This document shows, piece after piece, positions 8,231 through 14,682 of a stretch of DNA of 36,251 nt. The stretch covers positions 27,732-63,982 of the forward strand of contig JAPPHR010000017.1 in NCBI GenBank assembly GCA_028820995.1. Direction: 5' to 3'. The notes beneath the pieces are model-generated. The model saw only the letters and a list, made by a program, of their open reading frames with translations, did no database searches and was not told where the DNA came from. Position numbers and translations under genes: made by a program. The stretch comes from Rhodospirillales bacterium. GTDB taxonomy: Bacteria > Pseudomonadota > Alphaproteobacteria > UBA828. How positions within the stretch are numbered: the first letter of the stretch is position 1; each line of letters opens with the position of its first letter.

Positions 8231-9001
8231 TTAGCGGTCGCCACTCCGGCGGCGCTTGAGCCGCTCCGCGCCGGCGCGCAGGCGGGCCTGCGCCTCGTCT
8301 CCGCTCCAGATCTCGACCTGCCGGGCGATGCGGGTGGGCATCTGCTCCCGCAAGTCGGCGCAGAACTTGCCGAGCCGCATGCGCTTGGATTCCTGGAACG
8401 CGTCCGGTGCGAGGTCGCACAGGAAGAGCAGGCGCTGCCACGCCACCCCTTCGATCTCCGCCTTCGGCCCGGTCTCGTGAACGAGGTTGAGGGCGCGCGC
8501 CTCCTCGGCGCGGACCAGCTTGCCGGTGTAGATCATGTCCGAGGCGACGAAGTCTCCGGCCACGAAGCGCAGAAGCTGATCGCCGTAATAGGGGTTGGGC
8601 ACGCCGAGCAGGATTTCGGGCTTGCCGATCAGCACGCGGCCTGCGGCGGCGTAACGGTAGTCGCAGGCGAGGTAGATGGCCATGCCGCCGCCGATGGCGT
8701 GGCCCTTGATGGCGCCGACGATGGGGAGCGGCGATTCCAGCATGGCCAGGATGAGGCCCGCGAGCGCGTGGAACATCTCTCCGATCTCGGCGCGCGACCG
8801 CGCCAGCGCCCAGTCGAGGTCAAGGCCGTTGCAAAAGAATTTTCGGCCGCCGCAGAGCATCGCGCCCCGGGCATCGCGGTTGGCCTCCTGGACTGCGTTG
8901 GCAAGGTCCCGGATCACGGCCGTCGTCAGCGCGTTGGCGGTGCCGCTGCTCAGGCGGATGCGGAGGCAGCCGTCCTCGCGCTCGCAGAGAATGTTGGCCA
9001 A
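8231..9001 (-). CDS. Enoyl-CoA hydratase/isomerase family protein
   Basis: Crotonase-fold protein of 256 residues, last gene of the hyuA-hyuB catabolic operon. The oxyanion-hole segments are visible as FFCNGLDLD (residues 56-64) and GHAIGGG (101-107). Of the two catalytic glutamates of classical enoyl-CoA hydratase, the one in the KPEILLG block is kept (Glu130). The other, normally in GGGxE, is Ala109, so isomerase, hydrolase or lyase chemistry is as likely as hydration. I start at a TTG at 9001 because a perfect AGGAGG lies nine bases upstream. An alternative TTG at 9028 would overlap the stop of the DUF35 gene and place that ribosome-binding site inside the gene. It presumably processes a CoA thioester made by the acyl-CoA ligase. 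Confidence 0.88.
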   Translation of the reverse strand: MANILCEREDGCLRIRLSSGTANALTTAVIRDLANAVQEANRDARGAMLCGGRKFFCNGLDLDWALARSRAEIGEMFHALAGLILAMLESPLPIVGAIKGHAIGGGMAIYLACDYRYAAAGRVLIGKPEILLGVPNPYYGDQLLRFVAGDFVASDMIYTGKLVRAEEARALNLVHETGPKAEIEGVAWQRLLFLCDLAPDAFQESKRMRLGKFCADLREQMPTRIARQVEIWSGDEAQARLRAGAERLKRRRSGDR

Positions 9002-9018
9002 GACCCTTTCCCTCCTTT
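8984..9018 (-). promoter_or_regulatory. Strong ribosome-binding site deciding TTG start of crotonase
   Basis: On the minus strand AAAAGGAGG is followed by nine bases and then TTG GCC AAC. The match to the anti-Shine-Dalgarno sequence is full length. It lies just downstream of the DUF35 stop and supports the TTG at 9001 over the earlier TTG at 9028. Confidence 0.6.
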
Positions 9019-9024
9019 TGACGC

Positions 9025-9438
9025 TCAACCCCGGCGGGGCCGGAAGCGCGGTAAGGTGAGCGTGTCCGTAACCCGGTCGAACACGACCTCGACGGGCAGG
9101 CCCACCCGCAGTTCATCCGCCGGGCAGTCGACGATGTTCGCGGTCACGCACACGCCCTCCGCAAGCTCGATCTGCGCCACGGCGTAGGGGATATCGGCCT
9201 TGAACGCCGGGAACCAGTCCTTGTGGACCACGGTCCAGGTGGAGACCGTGCCATGGCCGCTCGCCTCCTCCCAGCCGATCCGATCGGAGAAGCAGTCCGG
9301 GCATACCGGGCCGGGCGGCCAGTGCCACGCCCGGCACGCCTTGCAGCGGGGCAGGCGGAGCACGCCCTCGTGCGCGCTCTCCCAGAACCGCGCGTTGTCC
9401 GGGTTGATGCGCGGCGTGGGCTTTTCGTATCCGCTCAT
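9025..9438 (-). CDS. Zn-ribbon/OB-fold (DUF35) acyl-CoA-associated protein
   Basis: 137-residue DUF35 protein. The N-terminal rubredoxin-like zinc ribbon has four cysteines as CKAC and CPDC (residues about 32-49). The following OB fold includes GTVSTWTVVHKDWFPAF and ends with a short basic tail. DUF35 proteins are typically encoded beside thiolase-like proteins and form complexes with them, as in the steroid side-chain aldolase ChsH2-Ltp2 of actinobacteria and the archaeal thiolase/HMG-CoA synthase assembly. The gene lies 19 bases after the thiolase-like gene, so the pair is very likely a functional unit. It probably docks the acyl-CoA or shapes the active site and is not an enzyme alone. ATG start at 9438. 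Confidence 0.9.
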   Translation of the reverse strand: MSGYEKPTPRINPDNARFWESAHEGVLRLPRCKACRAWHWPPGPVCPDCFSDRIGWEEASGHGTVSTWTVVHKDWFPAFKADIPYAVAQIELAEGVCVTANIVDCPADELRVGLPVEVVFDRVTDTLTLPRFRPRRG

Positions 9439-9457
9439 CTGTCGCCCGTTGGCCGTA

Positions 9458-10636
9458 TCACTTCCGCAGGATCACGGAGTCGCCCCAGGCCGTCGCCCAT
9501 TGCAGCGCGCGGGCATCGGCGATCTGGCGCGGCCCCGCCTCGCCTCGCAGCTGGCGCACCATCTCGCACAGGGAGTTCCAGCCGGCGACATGGGCTTCGG
9601 AGAGGAGGCCGCCCGAGGTGTTGACCGGTAGCGCACCGCCGGGGCCGATGCATCCATCCTGCACCCAGGCCGCAGCCTCCCCCGGCGCGCAGAAGCCGAA
9701 ACGCTCCAGCACGAACAGCACCAGCGGCGAGAAGGCATCGTAGGTATAGAGGCCCTGGATCGCTTCGCGCGGGATGTCGGCCCAGCCGTACACGGCAAGG
9801 TCGCGCGCGGCCGGGCGCGCCGCACGCACGCCGCTCTGCTGATTGATGCCGAGACCCGGCGGCGCGAAGATGAACTCGTCGCGGCCCGCCTTCATGCCCT
9901 GCATTCCGGCGACGTAGACGGGGCGCTGCCGGAGGTCGCGTGCGCGTTCGGCCGAAGTGACCAGCACCACGGCCGCGCCGTCGCTCACGATGCAGCAGTC
10001 GAAGAGCCGGAGCGGGTCCACCACCATGCGCGAGGCCTGGTGATCGGCAATGCTCATGGGCTCCTGCATTACGGCCTTCGGGTTGAGGCGCGCGTGTGCG
10101 CGGAGCGCCACCGGCACCGCAGCCAGCTCGGCGCTGGTCGTGCCGTAGAGCGCCATGTAGCGCTGCATGGCGAGCGCGGCGCCGCCCGCCGGCGCGGTCA
10201 GCCCATAATGCGGCGTCTCCGCATGGGTGCCGCCGGTCTCGCGGTAGCCCTCGAAGTCGTGCGGCCCGCCGAGGATGTCGCGCTCGCGCGTGAAGCTCAG
10301 CACGTTCACGCAGGCGACGACCTCCGCCATGCCGCAGGCCACAGCCATCGCCGCCGTCTGCAGGCTGCCGGTAACGAAGCGGCCGTGGGTCCAGGCCTGG
10401 TTGACGAAACCGATCTCCAGGCCGAAGGCCTGCGCGACCTGGTCGTAGTCGACGCCGAGCGGCCAGCCGATGTGGATGGAGAGGCTGTCGATGTCGCCCC
10501 GTTCGAGCCCGGCGTCGTCAAGCGCCGCTTTGAACGCGGCGGCGGCGAGCGCAAGCTGGCTCTCCGGCAGATGGCGGCCGAACCTGCTGGTGCCGATGCC
10601 GACGATCGCCGCCTTGTCGCGCAGCGCTTCCGTCAT
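9458..10636 (-). CDS. Thiolase-like protein (SCP-x/Ltp2 type), no catalytic Cys
   Basis: 392-residue member of the thiolase superfamily, SCP-x/lipid-transfer-protein type (KAAIVGIGTSRFG at the start). In true thiolases the nucleophilic Cys follows an N-x-A motif near residue 85; here the corresponding stretch reads NQAWTHGRF with Trp82, and no cysteine is nearby. The C-terminal block reads NTSGGLLSEAHVAGW, which keeps His349 but not the GHP motif of biosynthetic and degradative thiolases. This pattern matches the Ltp2-like branch, whose characterised members perform retro-aldol cleavage of beta-hydroxyacyl-CoA in complex with DUF35 proteins. I therefore favour an acyl-CoA lyase or aldolase over a thiolase. 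ATG at 10636 overlaps the ligase stop (ATGA). It could also be non-catalytic scaffolding. Confidence 0.88.
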   Translation of the reverse strand: MTEALRDKAAIVGIGTSRFGRHLPESQLALAAAAFKAALDDAGLERGDIDSLSIHIGWPLGVDYDQVAQAFGLEIGFVNQAWTHGRFVTGSLQTAAMAVACGMAEVVACVNVLSFTRERDILGGPHDFEGYRETGGTHAETPHYGLTAPAGGAALAMQRYMALYGTTSAELAAVPVALRAHARLNPKAVMQEPMSIADHQASRMVVDPLRLFDCCIVSDGAAVVLVTSAERARDLRQRPVYVAGMQGMKAGRDEFIFAPPGLGINQQSGVRAARPAARDLAVYGWADIPREAIQGLYTYDAFSPLVLFVLERFGFCAPGEAAAWVQDGCIGPGGALPVNTSGGLLSEAHVAGWNSLCEMVRQLRGEAGPRQIADARALQWATAWGDSVILRK

Positions 10637-12222
10637 CAGGCAGAGTCCGCATCGAAGAACTCGACGAGGCGGGCCTTCTGCAGCTTGCCGGTGGTGGTGA
10701 GGGGCAGGTCGCCGGCGCCGACGAAGCGGTACTCCCGCGGCACCTTGTAGGCGGCCAGGTGCTCGCCGCAACGTGCGATGAGGCTATCCGCCGTGGGCGC
10801 GGCGCCGTCGCGCGGCACGATGACGGCGGCCACCCGCTGGTCGCGTTCGGGGTCCGGCAGGCCGATCACGTAGGCGAGCTCGACCTCCGGCACCTCGGCC
10901 AGCACCGCCTCGACCTCCGCCGGCGAGACGTTGATGCCGCCGGTCTTGATCATCTCCTTGAGCCGCCCGCGGAAGTGGAGGAAGCCCGCGTCGTCGAGCA
11001 GCCCGAGGTCGCCGGTGCGGAACCAGCCGTCGTGAAAGGCCCGTGCGTCCTGTTCCGGGTCCTTGTAGTAGCCCACCGTGACGTAGCCCCGGACGAGGAT
11101 CTCGCCCACGGAGCCGGCAGGCAGCGGCGCCAGGGTCTCGGGGTCGGCGATGCGGATCTCCGTGCCCGGCAGCGCGCGGCCCACGGTGTTCAGGCGCTTC
11201 TCCAGCGGGTCGTCCACGTCGGTGACGTTGGAGTTGCCGTAGGTCTCGGTCAACCCGTAGATGTTGCAGGTCTCGCTCACGCCGAGGTCGATGAGGCGCC
11301 TGATCTGCTCGGGCGAGCCCAGCGTCGCGCCGGCACGGAGCGAGGAGATGTCGCGCGCCGGGCGCTCGGGGTGGCGCTCCAGCGCGTGCACCATGTTGGG
11401 CGTGCCGTAGAAGACGGTGCAGCGCTCGGCCTCGATCAGCCGCAGCGCCTCGCCGGCATCGAAGTGCTCCTGCAGCACGATGCAGCCCGCGTGGGTCATC
11501 ACGGCGAAGAGCGCGTTCTCGCAGCCGAGGCCCCAGAAGAGCGAGACCGCGAGCCAGAGCCTGTCGCCGGGGCGCAGGTGCAGGCGCTCGCCGATGTTCC
11601 ACATGTTCTCGATGAGCGCGTAGTGCTGGAGCTGCACGCCCTTCGGCAGCGCCGTCGTGCCGGAGGTGTAGAGCAGGTAGGCCACGTCTTCGCCGCGCAC
11701 GGCGGCCTGTTCTCGCTCGATCGCCGCATCGTCGACCGTCTCCGCCAGCTCCCACAATGTCTCGAAGCGCCGCGCCGGGTGGTCGGGCGGGCCGCCGACG
11801 CGCACGATCTCGCGGATGCCGGCGAGCGCGTCGCCCTCGCGGCCCAGCGCGGCCAGGGTTTCCAGGTAGTCGTACTTGAGGAAGCGATCGACCGTGATCA
11901 GGAACTTGATATCCGAGTGCCTGAGAACGTGAGCGAGCTCCCGCGCCGTCGCCCAGGTGTTGATGGCGACCATGGTGCCGCCGAGGAGGGTGATCGCGAA
12001 GTCTGCGAGAATCCACTCGGGCCGGTTGCCCATGAGGAGGCCGACCTTGTCGCCCCGGCGAACCCCCAGCGCGTGGAGCCCCTTGGCGAGCCGGCGCACC
12101 TCCTCGCGCAGCGCGCGATAGCTGAGCCGCGTCCCGCCGCCGACCAGCGCCTCATAGTCGGGATATTGAACCGCCAATTCGTCGAGCAGGTCCGGAATCG
12201 TCTTCGCGTCGGGCGGCCGCAT
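10636..12222 (-). CDS. AMP-dependent acyl-CoA ligase
   Basis: 528-residue member of the ANL superfamily that activates a carboxylic acid with ATP and transfers it to CoA in the cytoplasm. The phosphate-binding loop YTSGTTALPKG is at residues 185-195. It is followed by IYGLTETYG (A5 motif), GWFRTGDLG (A7), the hinge FRGRLKEMIKTGG (A8), and the C-terminal catalytic lysine Lys513 in TTGK (A10). There is no transmembrane segment. Overlap with the thiolase-like gene and 27 bases to the halohydrin dehalogenase-like gene place it in the middle of the operon. In the proposed pathway it would activate a keto or hydroxy acid produced upstream. The exact substrate is unreadable; medium-chain or aromatic acids are typical. 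Confidence 0.93.
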   Translation of the reverse strand: MRPPDAKTIPDLLDELAVQYPDYEALVGGGTRLSYRALREEVRRLAKGLHALGVRRGDKVGLLMGNRPEWILADFAITLLGGTMVAINTWATARELAHVLRHSDIKFLITVDRFLKYDYLETLAALGREGDALAGIREIVRVGGPPDHPARRFETLWELAETVDDAAIEREQAAVRGEDVAYLLYTSGTTALPKGVQLQHYALIENMWNIGERLHLRPGDRLWLAVSLFWGLGCENALFAVMTHAGCIVLQEHFDAGEALRLIEAERCTVFYGTPNMVHALERHPERPARDISSLRAGATLGSPEQIRRLIDLGVSETCNIYGLTETYGNSNVTDVDDPLEKRLNTVGRALPGTEIRIADPETLAPLPAGSVGEILVRGYVTVGYYKDPEQDARAFHDGWFRTGDLGLLDDAGFLHFRGRLKEMIKTGGINVSPAEVEAVLAEVPEVELAYVIGLPDPERDQRVAAVIVPRDGAAPTADSLIARCGEHLAAYKVPREYRFVGAGDLPLTTTGKLQKARLVEFFDADSA

Positions 12223-12249
12223 GGGGTCGAATGCGCCGACGCGCGGCGC

Positions 12250-12978
12250 TCAGGCCCAGCCGCCCGCGAAGGGCATGACGTGGCCGGTGATGAAGTCGCT
12301 CTTGTCGGAGGCGTAGAAGGCCACGAGAGCGGCAACCTCCTCGGGCTTGCCGAGGCGCTTCAACGGGATGTTCCGGGTCATCTTGGCGAGCGTTGCCGGG
12401 TCGCTGACCAGCTCGGGCGGAAAGTACGTCGGGCTCTCGACGTAGTTGGGCGCGATCGCGTTGACCTGGATGTTGTCCCGCCCGAGCTCCTGGGCGAGCG
12501 ATACTGTGAGCGCATTGGTAGCGCCGCGCGCGGTCACGTACATCGAATAGTTCGGCAGCCCCCGCAAGGGCGTCGCCGAGGTGATGAACAGGATCTTTCC
12601 GCTCTTGCGTTCCTTCATTTGCGGCACGACCGCGCGCGCCATCTCGAAGGGAAAGACCACCATCTCTTCGAGCGCCGCCCGCAAGTCGTCCGGGCTCGCC
12701 GTCTCGATGGGCGCGCGGACCGCAGCGCCCGCGTCGTTACAGACGGCCACGTCGACCCGGCCGCAGGCTTGGGTCGCGGCCGAGACGATCTCGGCCGGCG
12801 TTTGTGCGCGGATCACGGTCAAGCCGGGATTGGTCGCGGCAAATTCTTCCGCCGCGTCCGCATCCACCAAGCTGCTATCGTGGCAGACCACTGTCGCCCC
12901 CTGAGCGGCCAGCTCGGCCGCGACGGGCCGACCGACGAAATGCTCCACGTTGGTGATCAGGACGACGCGGTCCTTCAT
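12250..12978 (-). CDS. Halohydrin dehalogenase (haloalcohol dehalogenase), SDR fold
   Basis: 242-residue protein with the short-chain dehydrogenase fold but without a working NAD site. The usual TGxxxGxG is replaced by TNVEHFVG (residues 9-16), fitting the halohydrin dehalogenase motif T-x4-F-x-G. The catalytic YxxxK is replaced by Y147-x3-R151, preceded by Ser134, giving S-x12-Y-x3-R exactly. PNY (177-179) matches the halide-binding loop of HheC. From memory, HheC has TNVKHFGG, ITSATPFGPW and GPNYLHS at the same places. These enzymes convert vicinal haloalcohols to epoxides with halide release, and can open epoxides with anions such as cyanide, azide or nitrite. Automatic annotation would call it a plain SDR. 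Subtype unclear; the context with CoA ligase and HyuAB is unusual. Confidence 0.88.
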   Translation of the reverse strand: MKDRVVLITNVEHFVGRPVAAELAAQGATVVCHDSSLVDADAAEEFAATNPGLTVIRAQTPAEIVSAATQACGRVDVAVCNDAGAAVRAPIETASPDDLRAALEEMVVFPFEMARAVVPQMKERKSGKILFITSATPLRGLPNYSMYVTARGATNALTVSLAQELGRDNIQVNAIAPNYVESPTYFPPELVSDPATLAKMTRNIPLKRLGKPEEVAALVAFYASDKSDFITGHVMPFAGGWA

Positions 12979-12999
12979 CCGCTTGCCCTTTGTTCCATG

Positions 13000-14643
13000 T
13001 CAACGAGCGGCCTGCCCGGAGTCGAGCGCGCCGTCCTCTCGATCCTGCGCGATCCTCTCGGGAGAACGCCGAGCCAAATCGCCGTAGCCCGCGCCGCCGC
13101 CGGTGCTCATCACCAGGCGATCGCCCTTCGCCAGCCGGAAGCTCGTCTTGGAACCGAGGTCGATCTTCTCGTTGCCGCGCAATACGCAGGCGAACGCCGC
13201 GCCGCCGTCATCGCCGCCGAAGAGCCCCTCGGGCGGGATCGTGAATCGGTCGGAGTAGGACTGGTACTCGACATCGTCGGCCAGCACTTCGTACACGCGC
13301 CGGATGCCAAGCCCGCCGCAGTTTTCTCCCTTGCCGCCGGAACCCGCCACGAGCGCGTACTCCGCCACGCGGAAGAATTCGTGCTCCATGTCGATGGCTT
13401 CGATGGGGATGTTCGAGCAGTTGGAGAGGGGACTGTCCACCGCATCGCAGCCGTCGCCAACCGCGCTCGCGCCATAGCCGCCGCCGAAAATTTCGAGATA
13501 GATGCCGTAGCCCGCTTCGCCCAGGTGCGACATGCACGTGGCGTGGGTGGTGTCGAAGCCGGCCGCCATCACCTGCTCGGGCACCGCGTCCGCAAGCGCC
13601 TTCATCACTGCGTTGTAAGCGCGGTAGGCAGACAGCATGCGCGCGCGCACCGGCGCGGGTGGGCGCGGATTGAGAAGCGAGCCGTAGGGCGCGGTAACGC
13701 TGATCGGCCGCTTCGCACCCTCGTTGAAGGGGATGTCGGGGCTCGTGAGCACCGACTTGATGCACGAAAGCCCCGCCGCGATGGTCGATGCGAAGGGGCA
13801 GTTCACGTTGGTCCGCACCTGGTCGCAGGTGCCCTCGTAGTCCACCGTGACGGTATCGCCCGCGATCTCCACCCGCGCGCGGACCACCAGCGGCTCGTCG
13901 TTCTCGCCGTCGCTGTCGAGCTGGTCCTGGCCAACGTAGACGCCGTCGGGGGCCGCCGCGATCCCGGCACGCATGCGCTGCTCGACGTAGTCCAGCAGCC
14001 CGGCCATCGCCTCCGTCACCGCGTCTGCGCCGAATTTCTCGCAGAGCTCGATCACACGCCGCGCGCCCACCGCGTTCGCCGCGAACTGCGCGTTGCAGTC
14101 ACCGATCGTCTTCTCGGGCACGCGCACGTTGGCGCGCACCAGGCGCTCGAAGGGGCCGCCGTTCCAGTCGCGGTTCACGTTGTAGCGGCTCGGCGGGAAG
14201 ATGAGACCCTCCTGGTGGACATCGCCGGCCGCCATGTTGAGGCCCGGCGCGCCGCCGCCGAGGTCGAGGTGATGGGCGACGGTCGCGCTGAAGCCGACGA
14301 GCCTCGCGCCGAAGAAGATGGGCGTGAAGATGAAGATGTCGGGGACGTGCTGGCCGCCGTGGTAGGGGTCGTTGTTGATGTAGAAGTCGCCGGGCTCCAG
14401 CGTTTCGGGCGGATAGAGTTCGGCGCAGGGGCGGAAGGTCGTGCCGATCGGCCCGAGCTGCATGGGTATCAGCTCCGCCTGGCTCACCACGTTGCCGCCC
14501 ACGTCGAGCAGCGCGGCGGAGCAGTCGTTGGCCTCCCGCACGATCGGCGAATAGGCCGAGCGCACGAGCTTGATCCCCATTTCCTTCGCGGCCGCGATCA
14601 GCGCCTGGGAAATGATCGCCTGGTCGACCTGGTCGAGCGCCAT
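13000..14643 (-). CDS. hyuB: Hydantoinase B/oxoprolinase family protein (HyuB)
   Basis: 547-residue HyuB-family subunit. Signature stretches are REANDCSAALLD, INNDPYHGGQHVPDIFIF, VAHHLDLGG and a closing glycine-rich GGGAGYGD. The family includes N-methylhydantoinase, 5-oxoprolinase, and the carboxylating subunits of acetone and acetophenone carboxylase, and it works with an ATP-using HyuA partner. The HyuA gene lies 39 bases upstream. Whether this pair hydrolyses a cyclic amide or carboxylates a ketone cannot be settled by motif reading. The acyl-CoA ligase, thiolase-like and DUF35 genes downstream favour carboxylation followed by CoA activation. No separate small zinc subunit of the acetone carboxylase type is seen. 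ATG start at 14643 with GGGGAGG four bases upstream. Cytoplasmic. Confidence 0.92.
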   Translation of the reverse strand: MALDQVDQAIISQALIAAAKEMGIKLVRSAYSPIVREANDCSAALLDVGGNVVSQAELIPMQLGPIGTTFRPCAELYPPETLEPGDFYINNDPYHGGQHVPDIFIFTPIFFGARLVGFSATVAHHLDLGGGAPGLNMAAGDVHQEGLIFPPSRYNVNRDWNGGPFERLVRANVRVPEKTIGDCNAQFAANAVGARRVIELCEKFGADAVTEAMAGLLDYVEQRMRAGIAAAPDGVYVGQDQLDSDGENDEPLVVRARVEIAGDTVTVDYEGTCDQVRTNVNCPFASTIAAGLSCIKSVLTSPDIPFNEGAKRPISVTAPYGSLLNPRPPAPVRARMLSAYRAYNAVMKALADAVPEQVMAAGFDTTHATCMSHLGEAGYGIYLEIFGGGYGASAVGDGCDAVDSPLSNCSNIPIEAIDMEHEFFRVAEYALVAGSGGKGENCGGLGIRRVYEVLADDVEYQSYSDRFTIPPEGLFGGDDGGAAFACVLRGNEKIDLGSKTSFRLAKGDRLVMSTGGGAGYGDLARRSPERIAQDREDGALDSGQAAR

Positions 14644-14682
14644 GCTCCCTCCCCGCGCGGCTCCCGGCTCTCCGCCCCGCGC

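Noticed and set aside
12250-12978. Annotation as ordinary NAD(P)-dependent SDR
   Set aside because: The glycine motif and YxxxK lysine needed for NAD-dependent catalysis are absent and are replaced by the halohydrin dehalogenase motifs.
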